Shown here: piece after piece, positions 39,218 to 49,056 of the stretch | Numbering within the stretch: the stretch's first letter is position 1 | Layout: the number at the start of each line of letters is the position of its first letter | NCBI GenBank assembly: GCA_035384605.1 | Contig: DAOOIV010000001.1 | Location: 81,283 to 145,282, forward strand | From: Phycisphaerae bacterium | Lineage (GTDB): Bacteria; Planctomycetota; Phycisphaerae; UBA1845; PWPN01 | DNA: 64,000 nt | Direction of reading: 5' to 3' | Position numbers and translations under genes: made by a program | Notes under the pieces: generated by a model | What the model saw: only the letters and a program-made list of their open reading frames with translations | The model's database searches: none | What the model was told of the DNA's origin: nothing

Positions 39218-42130
39218 TCACTTCAGCGTGATCTGGCATCGCAGGCCCGCTCGCAGAGGCATCAGATCTCGCATACTCACCTTCTCAATCTGCTTGCCGG
39301 GCTCTGACGAAGTCACCCACACCTGCTCGATCTCGCCATCGGCCAGAATCTTGTTGACCGCCATACCATCAGCGAAGGTCTTCGTGACGTCAACCGACAG
39401 CTTCTTGCCGTCGGCTGACACCTCGCCGATCGCCCAAAACGTTGGTGTGATGATCGGCCATTTGCCGGGGCAGACTTTGGCCAGAGCTCTCGGCCTGAGG
39501 GTCAAAGTGCCGCTGACGGCGTCGTAATGCGTATCGGCCAGGGCCTGGTAGGCCAGCCAACTGGCCGGGGCGGTCATGTAGAAGACGCCCCAGTCGATCC
39601 GGGCGGTGATCGGGTCGTAGTAGAGGCTCTGGTCCCACGGGTCCGGGCCGTTCGCGGCGATGATGTTGTCGCGCATGGCCTTGATCAGGTCCCAGCCGGT
39701 CGGGGCCATGTCGAAGAGGAACGCGCTGCCGCACAGCAGGGCCCGCGAGTGCATCGGCCAGCTCACCGGAGCGTTACGGTGCTCGCCGTCGCGAGGGAAG
39801 AGCCGGCCGTCGGGGGTGACGATCTTGGGTGGCAGCTTGAAGTTCTCGTTCCAATGCAGGGCGAGCGTGTTGGACAGGGCGGTCTGGCGGACCTGCTCGT
39901 CGAAGATGCCGTCGAAGCCGAGCAGACGGCACCAGAACTCGCCGGCCATCTGCGAGAAATGGCTGGCGTCCGTCCTCTTGTTCTCCGGAGGCGGCGATGA
40001 GCCGTAGCGGAAGTAGTTGCCCGTCCATAGCTCCTTCATCGCCAGGTCGCGAGCCCGGTCGTAGCGGGCTTGGTACGTGGCCAGCAGCTTGTCATCGCCC
40101 ATCTCGCGGGCGATGGTCATCGCAAGCTTCAAAGTGCACAGGTACAGGCCGGTGGTGTAGCTGAAAATGCGGTAGCTGTCTTCATCGTCGAAGGTGCTGC
40201 CACGTCCGGGGACGCCAAGTCTGTCCGGGTCCCAGTCGCCGGCCAGACAGTCGATGGCCTTGAGCACCTTGGGCCGCATCTCTTCCCAGAAGGTTTTGTC
40301 TCCGGTATAGCGATATACCTGGTACGACAAAATGCTGAACGCAGAGCACAGGTCCGGCCAGTCGAAGGCCTTGAGCTTGGCGGCGAAGTCGGCTGTGCCC
40401 AGGTCGTGGGTGATGCCACCGTTGTCGTTCTGCAGTTGCCCGAACTGGCGGAGTTCCTGCTTCTGAAGCTGCGGGAAGAGCAGGGCCAGGTGGTGTGAAG
40501 CGTAGAGCTTCTGATCCATGGTACCCATGCAACCGAACATGCTGGTCGCGCCTTCGTTGACGCTGAAGCGGCCGTCCTTGGTCAGCCAGGTGTCGGTGCT
40601 GAGAACATAGAGGTCGTTGAGCAGCATGTCGTTGAACCAGGCGGGGAGGTTGCTGCGGTCGAAGAGGTCGTGGAGAGCCTTGGTCTCCCCGAACAGACGT
40701 TCACGATTCTTGAGCACGTACTCCGCAACCTCCCGTACGTTCTTGAAGCGGTTGTGGTAGTAGTGGCCGAGATCCTCCTTGCCGAGCTGATGGAAGTGGT
40801 CCATGTACCAGGTGAGTATGAAGGGAACAACTACTGTTTCGCCGGGGAACAACTCGCCCCTGATGGAGACTCCGCCGGCCGTATGAGGTTGTGGCGATAC
40901 GTTTCGCAGGTCATGTGGGGGAAGCCGCCCAAAATCCTTCCACTCTCGCGGACCAGTCTCCGCATTGTAGGGCATGAGTGTCCAGCCCGGACCGAACTCG
41001 CCCATGAAGTCAGGAAGCCATACCATCAGCGCATGATTCCCTTGCGAGTCTTTCTCCGTTTTCGGTCCGCCGCTGAAAATGAAGCCGGCCGGCGGACCAT
41101 CCATGCCTCCGCTGAATGAGGTCGTCGTATTGCCCTCATCCTCGCGGAACCGAAGATAGTGGCCGGTCTTGCCCCACAGACTCCCTGGCTGAGGTCGGCC
41201 GCCGGAGCCGATCAGGTTCTCCCATGAGACCGCGACGGCCACATACTGTCTGTGCTTGGTTGTGTTCTCCAACTTAAACTCAAGTACAGCCGCAGGCAAC
41301 GACGAGTCGTTGATGTTGCCGGGGATGATCGGCGACCAGGCAGTGAGCGCGATGGGAATCGGCCATGCCTTGTCGGTGAAAGTCATTTGGGCGATCGGAT
41401 AACGGGCGTTGAAATCGATCTTCTCAACCGGCGTCAAGCCGACAGCAGGTTCGTCGCGCAGGATTCTCGCGTGCCCGTTCACGCTCGCGGCCATGAAGCA
41501 CAGGTCGGGATGGTAGAACGGCGTGTCGATGTTGTTGTTGGTGGTGATATTGCGAAACGAGCCGTCGCGGGCGATTTCGATCTTGCCGGCCCCGATGCCG
41601 CCCAGGGGCATGCCGCAGCGGACCTCCTTGCCCTTTTCACGGTCGCGGATCCATCGCTCCGCCCGGCCGTGGGCGATGTAACGCTCGTTGGGGCTTACAC
41701 ACACGTAATCGAACTTGGGAACCGATGAGTCGGAGCCCAGCGGGAGCTTGAGCGTCAATAGCTCAAAGCCTCGCGGGTTGGCCCCGGTGGCCAAACGAAC
41801 CCACTTCTTGCCTGTGGGTGTCCCTTCGGCCTTGATGACGGCCGGCTCGTACTTCCAGGGCTCCTTGCGATGGTCCTTGAAACCCAGGACCTCGATTCGC
41901 TCGAGCGGCTGGTCGGCATCGCCGCGGATGTACAGCCCTCGCGGCGTCACCGCCCCCGGCCCGACAAAATGGACCTCGACGCTCACGAGCCCGATCTTGT
42001 CGACCGCAAACTCCGAAGCCGCGTGCCAGTCGTACCACTCCTCGTTCATGTACCAGCGTTCGATCTCCGAGAATGCCGGGGTTGAGCCGAGCAGGATTGC
42101 CGCACATGTCCAGATACGGATTCTTGTCAT
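39218..42130 (-). CDS. GH116-like glycoside hydrolase (GBA2/DUF608 type), secreted
   Basis: The 970-residue protein has a signal peptide (to about TPAFSE). An N-terminal beta-domain of GBA2_N type follows (CGMPLGGIGAGKIEIARDG), then an (alpha/alpha)6 catalytic domain of DUF608/GH116. Glu526 in SVNEGATSMFG is at the place of the nucleophile and Asp648/649 in STFDDEDSYRIF may supply the acid/base; both are by analogy to Thermoanaerobacterium GH116. GH116 members cleave beta-glucosides, beta-xylosides or glucosylceramide; the substrate here is not known. It heads the operon with the Tat oxidoreductase and DUF5107/TPR genes. Confidence 0.87.
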   Translation of the reverse strand: MTRIRIWTCAAILLGSTPAFSEIERWYMNEEWYDWHAASEFAVDKIGLVSVEVHFVGPGAVTPRGLYIRGDADQPLERIEVLGFKDHRKEPWKYEPAVIKAEGTPTGKKWVRLATGANPRGFELLTLKLPLGSDSSVPKFDYVCVSPNERYIAHGRAERWIRDREKGKEVRCGMPLGGIGAGKIEIARDGSFRNITTNNNIDTPFYHPDLCFMAASVNGHARILRDEPAVGLTPVEKIDFNARYPIAQMTFTDKAWPIPIALTAWSPIIPGNINDSSLPAAVLEFKLENTTKHRQYVAVAVSWENLIGSGGRPQPGSLWGKTGHYLRFREDEGNTTTSFSGGMDGPPAGFIFSGGPKTEKDSQGNHALMVWLPDFMGEFGPGWTLMPYNAETGPREWKDFGRLPPHDLRNVSPQPHTAGGVSIRGELFPGETVVVPFILTWYMDHFHQLGKEDLGHYYHNRFKNVREVAEYVLKNRERLFGETKALHDLFDRSNLPAWFNDMLLNDLYVLSTDTWLTKDGRFSVNEGATSMFGCMGTMDQKLYASHHLALLFPQLQKQELRQFGQLQNDNGGITHDLGTADFAAKLKAFDWPDLCSAFSILSYQVYRYTGDKTFWEEMRPKVLKAIDCLAGDWDPDRLGVPGRGSTFDDEDSYRIFSYTTGLYLCTLKLAMTIAREMGDDKLLATYQARYDRARDLAMKELWTGNYFRYGSSPPPENKRTDASHFSQMAGEFWCRLLGFDGIFDEQVRQTALSNTLALHWNENFKLPPKIVTPDGRLFPRDGEHRNAPVSWPMHSRALLCGSAFLFDMAPTGWDLIKAMRDNIIAANGPDPWDQSLYYDPITARIDWGVFYMTAPASWLAYQALADTHYDAVSGTLTLRPRALAKVCPGKWPIITPTFWAIGEVSADGKKLSVDVTKTFADGMAVNKILADGEIEQVWVTSSEPGKQIEKVSMRDLMPLRAGLRCQITLK

Positions 42131-42356
42131 CGTTCACCTACTGCAAACAAAGGTGGCGAAAAGCAAACCGCCAACACGCCGGGAAAGCAGGAAAGCGAAT
42201 TCCCCGGGGACGAGTCCGCAAAGCCTGCTGGTCCAAGAAACCTTTCTCGCACCGCTTCGGCGGCGAATCTCTTTGCCACTGATCGTTGCGGGATCCGGGC
42301 CCGACGGCGGCGGCGCCGAGATCCGGGCGTCGCCACAACTTTTGGCCGTCCGGGCC

Positions 42357-42938
42357 TCAATTCTCCGCCGGTGCCGACCCTGTTGTCGATCTCTCAGCCT
42401 GCTCTTGCCTGGTTTCCTGCGGCCCGTCATTCAGCAGCATCTGCAAGAGCTGCTGATACTTTTCCGGGGCCAGCCAGTAGCCTTTGGCGATATCCCAACG
42501 GCACAACATGCACCATGATTCCGGCGTCCCCGGTCGACGGCGCGGAAAACCTCCTCGTATTGAGAGATCGACAGTGTAAAAGCCTTCCGAGATCGTCTCC
42601 TCCGACAACGGTTCTCCAGTAACCATGGCGACGCGCTCGTCGCCATGATACCGCCATCGGCCCTGCTCGTCCCAAGACTCCACCGAGACAACGGGTGTCA
42701 GCAGCGAGATGCGGAGATGCGAGTCCGCCGGTGCCTTGATAGGTTGCCCTTTGTACTCGAGCCTCTCGATGCGGCCCAGACAGGTCGGGCATGCCAGGCG
42801 CACGTACGAGAAGTCGAGAACCCATCCGTGTCTTTCCGTATGTCGCCAGGCTCGGTCAATGAAACAGAAATAAAACGTCGCCGCGATGACGCCAAGGACC
42901 ATGAGGAGGGCGATAGGCCGTTTTCGTTTGCCGGTCAT
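42357..42938 (-). CDS. Unknown single-pass membrane protein
   Basis: The 193-residue protein has a short basic N-terminus and one membrane anchor (about residues 8-28), then a soluble domain. CPTC (about residues 51-54) and CMLC (about 144-147) could bind a metal together, but no family was recognised. The C-terminus is Gln/Glu-rich. A gap of 226 bases without a recognised promoter follows before the GH116-like gene on the same strand. It may be a real lineage-specific gene; the function is unknown. Confidence 0.6.
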   Translation of the reverse strand: MTGKRKRPIALLMVLGVIAATFYFCFIDRAWRHTERHGWVLDFSYVRLACPTCLGRIERLEYKGQPIKAPADSHLRISLLTPVVSVESWDEQGRWRYHGDERVAMVTGEPLSEETISEGFYTVDLSIRGGFPRRRPGTPESWCMLCRWDIAKGYWLAPEKYQQLLQMLLNDGPQETRQEQAERSTTGSAPAEN

Positions 42939-43024
42939 GACTGTTTAAGCGTTTCACCCCAGCCGATTCAACGAGCCCGCTGCGGCGAGCTCATGCCACC
43001 TCTTCTTCTTGGCGCTTTGGCGGT

Positions 43025-43300
43025 TCACTTTCCCTTATTCAGCTTCCGTCGCAGATCATCGTAGAATGCCCTGGCCTTGGCCAGCCTGTCAGAACCCCCT
43101 CGCCGCGTGGCGTGTTATCGCCTGCGATTTCGGGCCTCGCCGTCACTGGCACCGGCGACACAGACCATGGCTGGGGTGGTCTGTCCGGCAGCGGTGTCCA
43201 TCAGCCGGAAGCGGACGATCGTCTTCTCCGTGCCTGCGGCAAGACCGGCAAAGAAAAGAGTAGCCGACGCAAACGAGACAGCGTGCACGGTCATATTCAA
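43025..43300 (-). pseudogene. Broken gene for a small secreted protein
   Basis: The minus-strand frame opens with a good signal peptide (MNMTVHAVSFASATLFF), then TIVRFRLMDTAAGQTTPAMVCV, a pattern seen at the N-terminus of secreted beta-sandwich proteins (V-x-D-x-x-x-G-x-x-T-P-A). It hits a stop at 43115-43117. Beyond the stop the same frame continues with an Arg-rich stretch and a plausible C-terminus (LAKARAFYDDLRRKLNKGK) ending at 43025-43027. It is read as a remnant whose middle was deleted, with an in-frame stop. A genuine 61-residue secreted peptide is the alternative. It lies just downstream of the ABC permease gene. Confidence 0.42.
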
Positions 43301-43336
43301 GTTCTTGCTCCCAAAGCACGACTTCCGATCACCACT

Positions 43337-46276
43337 TCAGGTCGTTTGCATCGCGTCGATGATGTTGTTTCGCGAGGCATATCGGGCGGGCAGAAGGCCG
43401 GCAATCAGGCAGATGGCCGCGGTGAAGGCCACGCCTAACCCGACCCAATGCCATGGCACCGTGGTCTCCAGAGCAAAGCCCCACACTTTGTACACAATCT
43501 TGTTCACTCCGTGGGCGGCAAGGAGCCCGACCGCGACTCCTCCCAGGCTGCCCAGCAGTCCCAGCACCAAGGCTTCGCCGATCACCAGGCGTCCGACCTG
43601 CCACTTGGTCGCACCCACCGCCCGTAACATCGCGATCTGCCTCGTTCGACTGGTGACATTGGCCATCATCAGATTGGCCACTCCTAAGGCGGCGATGAAC
43701 AGGGCCACCGTGGGGACGCTGGCAAAAAGGAGCATGGCCCGTTGAATATCACGATCAATCTGATCCTTCAGTGCCCGGGCTGAGGCGTGCAGGGGGCTCG
43801 ACGAGCCGACCTTGGCCGCCAGAAGCTGCATGACCAGTTCTTCCCGGAACGTGCGCCACCGTTGTTCGGGTGTGAGGTCCGCCCAGGCGGGGTTCGGGCC
43901 GCTGAGCAGCGATTCCTGAAATACCCGAAGCAGCGGTACCTGGAGCCAATGAATCGGCATGCCGGCGGTTCGCAGAGGCCTGCATTGCTCGACGATCCGG
44001 TCCAGTTCCTCAGATCGCTCCGGCAACGAGGCACGCCAGGTTTCGAGCATGTCGGCCAGCGCGCCGGCATCGCTTACTCGCGGAGGCATTTCTTCAGCAA
44101 ACTCGGCCGGCGGAGATGTCTGGGGCAGATCGAAGTTGATCAGAAACATGCTGGCTACATCGGGAACTTCGAACAACCGTCGGGCGTCCTCGAAGGTGCC
44201 CATGACCACGAACGCGGAATGTTGTGTGAGCATTCCGCTGGCGTTGAAGTAGTTGGCGGCGATCTGCAGCGCGGGCGATGTCACCACTCCCCCGATCTCG
44301 AAGCGGTGCATTCTTCGTTTGGCCTCATTCATGCGGATATTGACCGTGTCGCCGACGTCGACCATATAGGTGCGCGTGAATTCGGGCGTCACCAGGATGT
44401 AACCGCCCTTACGCAGCTTGGCCTCGGCGTCTTGCTGGTTGCCTTGCACGAACTCCAGCTTCGCGATTCTGAAGAATTCATCCGGATCACCGGCGACGAA
44501 CGTGCACCAGGGGAAGTAGAACAGACTCCGGCCGAAGACTGTGCAACGCAAACCCTCATTCACCAGGCAGCTTGACTTCACGCCTTTGAAGTCTTGTACC
44601 TGCCGTCGGGCTTTCTGCCTGTCCACCGGCGGACTGATGAACACGAACGCCTCGGCGAACTGGCTCGGGAAATCCCAGCCGCCGGCTATGGACTTGCCGA
44701 ATACCACGAGCGAGACGATCAGCGAGAGGCCCACCATGAGCCCGCAGCAGATGGCCGCGGATCGCCACGCCGCCCGGCCGACCTGGTCGCTCAGCAGACG
44801 CCATTGAACACGCAGCACGGCGGCGGCGGCCATTACGGCCGCCTGCCCGACAAGTCGAATGGCGGCGGGCATGATCAGTGCACACCCGCCGTAGAGGAGC
44901 GAGATCAGCACAAGTGGATAAGCCGGGTGTCGGAGATGCTGGATCAACGGCGTCCACAGAATGGCGTAGAAGTACCCGGCCATCATTGCCAGCCCCACAG
45001 CTCCAGCCGTCCAGGTCACCAGCCCGGGAGCCGGCTGAGACTGCGGTCGAGAGGCGGCCAGCGGTGAGACGCGCATCGCCTGGACCGCGGGAATGGCTGC
45101 TCCGGCAAGCGTCGTGATGAGACCGCCGGCCAGGGCCAGAACCATGCCTGGCCGGCTGATGACCCATTGACCAATGTATTCCGGCGCCAGCCACACGCTG
45201 AGCCCGGCCAATCCTGCACCGATCGGGACACCCGCCAGGACGCCGGTCAACGCTACGGGCAGGGCCTCGGCCAGTACAATCATGGCCGTCTGCGTCCGCG
45301 TCATGCCCAGGCACCGGAGCATACCGAGCTGAGCGATTCGTTCCACCATTCCCATGCTCAGCGTCGACAGGATGATGAAAAAGCCGGTCAGCAGTGCTAC
45401 GCTCGACAGCAGGCCCATGACAAACGCCGTTTGCTGCTCCGCATCCTCCACCTGTGCGAGCTTTGCCTCGCTGGAATTCACCAGGAAGCCCTGTTTGTCG
45501 CGGTCCACGATCTGGCGGACCTGTTGCTGTGTGGCGCGCAGCGCCTTCTGAGAGTAGTCATGGAGCAGGATGTCAATGCGGGTGACGCGGGCAACATCCT
45601 TGCTGATCTGCGACAGTTCCTGCATGCGGTCAAGACGCCCGACGATCAGCGGAGGCTGCTGCTTGGCCACCCGCCGGTGTTCGATGACGCCGACAATCGT
45701 AAAAACCGCGGACTGCTCGGTCGCTTTGATCCATTCCGGACCGCGGCAGCGAATCAGGACCTTGCTCCCGATCGCCAGACCTGTCTGCTCGGCGAGTTGA
45801 CGTTCCACCAGCAGGCCGTCCGCGTCGTCCACTGTCAGAAGGCGACCACCGTTTCCAGGACGCTCCCTGCGGTATTGCCGGAAGTGGTACTCCGTTGCCG
45901 GCTCGATGCCCATGGCCATCACCGAGACACCGCTGCCCTCCACAAGCTTCCTGGTTTCAGGGTCTTCGATCAACGGTTGCAGGTACATGTAGTATTGCAG
46001 GCAGCAGGTAACGTGAGCGACATTCGGCAAGGCGGCGATCTTGTCCGCCAGATGTTGATTGACCTGACCGTTTTGCCCGAAGACGGATTCCACCGACAAA
46101 TGGCTTCGCCCGATCCAGAGCCAGACTTGGTCTTCCAGCGACAGGCGCACCGATTCATAGGCACTGGTTACCCAGATGACCACGCCCACGCCGAGGGCAA
46201 TGGCCCCGACGGCTCCGGCGGTTCGCCCCGGCTTAACGCGCCAGTTCCGTATACCGACTTGCGACCAGTGCCGCAT
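43337..46276 (-). CDS. ABC transporter permease, FtsX/LolE/MacB type (fused, two FtsX cores)
   Basis: The 979-residue protein has an N-terminal membrane helix (AGAVGAIALGVGVVIWVTSA), an extracytoplasmic region, and three membrane segments of a first FtsX core (about residues 285-410, with RIAQLGMLRCLGMTR). Further membrane helices, a second periplasmic region and a C-terminal FtsX core follow (LMMANVTSRTRQIAMLRAVGATKWQV). The duplicated design is that of large lipoprotein/macrolide-type exporters with eight or more helices. The start at 46276 lies inside the end of the ATPase gene (overlap 44 bases), so the pair is coupled. The substrate is unknown. Confidence 0.9.
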   Translation of the reverse strand: MRHWSQVGIRNWRVKPGRTAGAVGAIALGVGVVIWVTSAYESVRLSLEDQVWLWIGRSHLSVESVFGQNGQVNQHLADKIAALPNVAHVTCCLQYYMYLQPLIEDPETRKLVEGSGVSVMAMGIEPATEYHFRQYRRERPGNGGRLLTVDDADGLLVERQLAEQTGLAIGSKVLIRCRGPEWIKATEQSAVFTIVGVIEHRRVAKQQPPLIVGRLDRMQELSQISKDVARVTRIDILLHDYSQKALRATQQQVRQIVDRDKQGFLVNSSEAKLAQVEDAEQQTAFVMGLLSSVALLTGFFIILSTLSMGMVERIAQLGMLRCLGMTRTQTAMIVLAEALPVALTGVLAGVPIGAGLAGLSVWLAPEYIGQWVISRPGMVLALAGGLITTLAGAAIPAVQAMRVSPLAASRPQSQPAPGLVTWTAGAVGLAMMAGYFYAILWTPLIQHLRHPAYPLVLISLLYGGCALIMPAAIRLVGQAAVMAAAAVLRVQWRLLSDQVGRAAWRSAAICCGLMVGLSLIVSLVVFGKSIAGGWDFPSQFAEAFVFISPPVDRQKARRQVQDFKGVKSSCLVNEGLRCTVFGRSLFYFPWCTFVAGDPDEFFRIAKLEFVQGNQQDAEAKLRKGGYILVTPEFTRTYMVDVGDTVNIRMNEAKRRMHRFEIGGVVTSPALQIAANYFNASGMLTQHSAFVVMGTFEDARRLFEVPDVASMFLINFDLPQTSPPAEFAEEMPPRVSDAGALADMLETWRASLPERSEELDRIVEQCRPLRTAGMPIHWLQVPLLRVFQESLLSGPNPAWADLTPEQRWRTFREELVMQLLAAKVGSSSPLHASARALKDQIDRDIQRAMLLFASVPTVALFIAALGVANLMMANVTSRTRQIAMLRAVGATKWQVGRLVIGEALVLGLLGSLGGVAVGLLAAHGVNKIVYKVWGFALETTVPWHWVGLGVAFTAAICLIAGLLPARYASRNNIIDAMQTT

Positions 46277-46973
46277 CACTTGGTTTTATTCCCTCGATCC
46301 TACCGATGATCTGTCCGTCTTTGAGCACGTAAATCCTGTCTGCGTAGGAGGCCGCCGCGGCCTCGTGCGTGACCATCAGAACCGTCTTGCCCATCTCATG
46401 GGCCAGCCGACGGAGCAGTTCCCACACCTCGACCGCGCTGATCGAGTCGATGTTGCCCGTCGGCTCGTCGGCCAGGATCAGGGCCGGGTCATTGAGTAGA
46501 GCCCGTGCGATCGCCACGCGCTGCTGTTCGCCTCCCGACATCGCCTGTGGTCTGTGGCCGGCGCGATGCTCCAGGTGCACCAGTCGAATCATTTCCGCCA
46601 CGCGAGATCTGATCTGGCTGCTGTTCAGGCCGTCGATCAGAAGGGGCACGGCCACGTTCTCCTCGGCCGTGAGAGTAGGCAGCAGGTTGTAAGCCTGGAA
46701 GATGATGCCTATGCGCTTTCGCCGAAACAGCGTCCGCTGACGGTCGGACATGCGCGTCAAATCCTTGGACTCGATTCTCACGGTTCCCGAGTCGGGCAGG
46801 TCAAGCCCGCCCGCCATGTGAAGAAGCGTGCTCTTGCCCGAACCGCTGGCCCCCATGATGGCTGCCAGCGTGCCCTGGGCCACCGAGAGCGAAACGCCGT
46901 TCAATGCCCGGATTACCTGGCTGCCCAGTCGGAAGCTCTTGTGAAGGTTCTCAATCTCCAGGACGTCGGTCAT
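46233..46973 (-). CDS. ABC transporter ATP-binding protein, LolD/MacB type
   Basis: The 246-residue protein has all ABC motifs: Walker A GASGSGKST (residues 41-49), Q-loop IFQAYNLLP, signature MSGGEQQRVAIARAL, Walker B LILADEP, D-loop and H-loop MVTHE. The L-L-P-x-L-T-A-x-E-N-V segment is characteristic of the LolD/MacB/FtsE-like exporters that work with FtsX-type permeases. It is cytoplasmic and pairs with the overlapping downstream permease. No separate membrane-fusion protein gene is beside it. Confidence 0.94.
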   Translation of the reverse strand: MTDVLEIENLHKSFRLGSQVIRALNGVSLSVAQGTLAAIMGASGSGKSTLLHMAGGLDLPDSGTVRIESKDLTRMSDRQRTLFRRKRIGIIFQAYNLLPTLTAEENVAVPLLIDGLNSSQIRSRVAEMIRLVHLEHRAGHRPQAMSGGEQQRVAIARALLNDPALILADEPTGNIDSISAVEVWELLRRLAHEMGKTVLMVTHEAAAASYADRIYVLKDGQIIGRIEGIKPSDAALVASRYTELAR

Positions 46974-47089
46974 GATTCTCTCAGACCCCGCAGGAGCGGT
47001 TTCGATTCAACGCTCATGCCCCAAAGGGATGGCCAGGGACTTCCAGAGCCCCTACGTGCCAGGCCAAAGCTCCCTGCAATTCCTTCACG

Positions 47090-47118
47090 TTGTGGCCTTC
47101 TGCTGCCTGGGGTACACT
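47090..47118 (+). promoter_or_regulatory. Promoter of the metallophosphoesterase gene
   Basis: TTGTGG (47090-47095) and TACACT (47113-47118) stand 17 bases apart, 20 bases upstream of the start codon, in the divergent gap with the ABC ATPase. GGAGG for the gene follows directly. Confidence 0.45.
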
Positions 47119-47137
47119 CACCGCCCGGAGGTACCGC

Positions 47138-48007
47138 ATGAGGCTTGTGGTTACTGCCGACCTTCATTACGACATTGCCCGCAGCATGGCGCCGGCCCGC
47201 AGAGTGGCCGAGCAGATCTGCGGACTCGATGCCGACGCGCTGCTGGTTCTCGGCGACGTCGGCGGCCGGGACCCCGATATTGTACGCGATGGCCTTCATC
47301 TTTTCGACAGATTCAAGGGTCGCAGATTCTTCGTTGCAGGCAACCACGACATCTGGACCAATCCCGGCGAGGACTCCCTTGACCGCTTAGAGCGGGTGTT
47401 GCCCCAAATCTGTCAAGATGCAGGGTTTCACGATCTCGGCCTGGCCCCGGCCGAGGTGGACGGCGTCGGCCTGGCCGGTTCGATCGGCTGGTATGACTAC
47501 AGTTTCCGCTCGGAGCAATTGCACATCCCGCTGCGATTTTACGAAGCCAAAATCGCCCCTGGCGCGGCCTCTCGCCTGGATGAATACGCCCATCTGGTGG
47601 CAGACCTCTCGGATGTCCCTGAAGAGGCTTTGCGCATCGGAACGCGCTGGATGGACGGCGAGCACGTGCGCCTCCCGATGAGCGACGTCGATTTCTGCCG
47701 GCGGTTGGTCGAACGCGCCGATGCCCACCTGCGGCAACTGGAGCGGATCTGCCGCACGATCATTTTCGGTATCCATCACCTGCCCTTTGAGGAGCTGGTT
47801 CCGCATCAAGACCACCCTGGCTGGGCGTTCGGGTCAGCCTTCCTGGGAAGTACGCGCTTCGGCGAGCTCCTTCTGCGATGCCCGAAGGTGCGATACGTGT
47901 TCTGCGGCCACAGCCATCGCGAGCACCGCATGCGAATCGGACATATCGATTGCGTCGACGTCGGTTGCACCTACATATCCAAACGCTATGAGATCGTAGA
48001 AGTGTAG
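47138..48007 (+). CDS. Metallophosphoesterase (calcineurin-like)
   Basis: The 289-residue protein begins MRLVVTADLHYDIA at ATG 47138, set by GGAGG with 8-base spacing. All five calcineurin-like motifs are present: TADLH (D-x-H), LVLGDVGGRD, AGNHDIW, FGIHHLPF and FCGHSHREH, so a two-metal site is intact. No signal peptide is seen, so it is cytoplasmic. The substrate (phosphomonoester, diester or nucleotide) cannot be told. It is divergent from the ABC exporter. Confidence 0.88.
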   Translation: MRLVVTADLHYDIARSMAPARRVAEQICGLDADALLVLGDVGGRDPDIVRDGLHLFDRFKGRRFFVAGNHDIWTNPGEDSLDRLERVLPQICQDAGFHDLGLAPAEVDGVGLAGSIGWYDYSFRSEQLHIPLRFYEAKIAPGAASRLDEYAHLVADLSDVPEEALRIGTRWMDGEHVRLPMSDVDFCRRLVERADAHLRQLERICRTIIFGIHHLPFEELVPHQDHPGWAFGSAFLGSTRFGELLLRCPKVRYVFCGHSHREHRMRIGHIDCVDVGCTYISKRYEIVEV

Positions 48008-48126
48008 ATCAGCGGCAGAGCCTTGAGGATGCCGCGAGGGGAGTCACGAGGGGCCGTCGAGAGACAGCCCCGCGCGGGCGCCTCCGCGCAGGACTCCGCG
48101 GGTCGCCGGACTGCCTGAACCCTCGC

Positions 48127-49056
48127 CTATACCTCCACCGTTTCGAGATGGGTCAGCCCCTCACTGATTCGTGTGGTGATGACTTCATACATTTGTGAGG
48201 AGACGACCTCGATCCTGAGCAGCGACGAGAGATCCGAAACGTGTTCCTCAATCTCCATGAGGCAGCGAGCCAGCGTCTCCGGTGCCAGATTCAGGACATG
48301 CGCGATTTCGCGGCAGTCTGCGACGACCGCGTCGAGGTCCGTCGGGGCTTCGCATACCCATGTGCTGATCCGGTTGGCCGCACCCGTCAGATCGGCCAGG
48401 GCATTTCGACCTTGCTCGCGGCATTCCCATGAGTGCCAATGAACGGCCTCGCAGATGGCTTCCGGCAACTTCCAGTGATCCAGCACCGTCGCGGAAACCT
48501 TACCGTGGGTGGTGCCAAGCAGGATTTCTTCAGTCAGAGCCAGATCGGGGTTGCCTCCAGGGCGGTATTGCTCGGCGATTGTACGGTACTTGTCCGGAAA
48601 CGCGGCATCCAGAATGACGATCCCCACATCGGCCAGCAATCCTGAGATAAACGCTTCTTCGCGTCGGTCGGGCAGGATCGCGTCCGCGAGCCGGGCCGCG
48701 AGAACCGCGGCCGTCAGCGATCGTCGCCAATAATAGGCCGGTTCGATGCTTGCGCATCCGTTTCTGTTCAGGCTCTCGACAATGTATCGCCCGAGGACCA
48801 ACGAGCGGATTCGCTTGATGCCCAGCAGGGTCATTGCATGCGGCAATGCGGTGACTTTGCGCGTGACGCCGAACAAGGCGGAGTTCGCCAATCTCAGTAT
48901 CTCGCAGGTCGTCCCGGGGTCGGAAGACAAGACCTCGACCACTTCGCGGTAATCGAAATCCGGGTCTTGTATGATCTCGAGGAATCGCACCGCCACTTGC
49001 GGCATCGACGGGATCGCCGCAGAGCGTTTGATCAGTTCCAGAACTGTGGTGTCCAT
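48127..49056 (-). CDS. HDOD domain protein
   Basis: The 309-residue protein has the HDOD pattern: IPSMPQVAVRFLEIIQDPDFDYREVVEVLSSDP, then LRLANSALFG and the TLLGIKRIRSLVL segment, across about residues 10-205. HDOD is a degenerate HD-type helical domain without phosphohydrolase metal ligands, common in signalling proteins tied to motility, biofilm or stress. The rest (205-309) is helical with no added domain. ATG 49056 is preferred because GGGAG precedes it. Partners cannot be named from context. Confidence 0.88.
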   Translation of the reverse strand: MDTTVLELIKRSAAIPSMPQVAVRFLEIIQDPDFDYREVVEVLSSDPGTTCEILRLANSALFGVTRKVTALPHAMTLLGIKRIRSLVLGRYIVESLNRNGCASIEPAYYWRRSLTAAVLAARLADAILPDRREEAFISGLLADVGIVILDAAFPDKYRTIAEQYRPGGNPDLALTEEILLGTTHGKVSATVLDHWKLPEAICEAVHWHSWECREQGRNALADLTGAANRISTWVCEAPTDLDAVVADCREIAHVLNLAPETLARCLMEIEEHVSDLSSLLRIEVVSSQMYEVITTRISEGLTHLETVEV

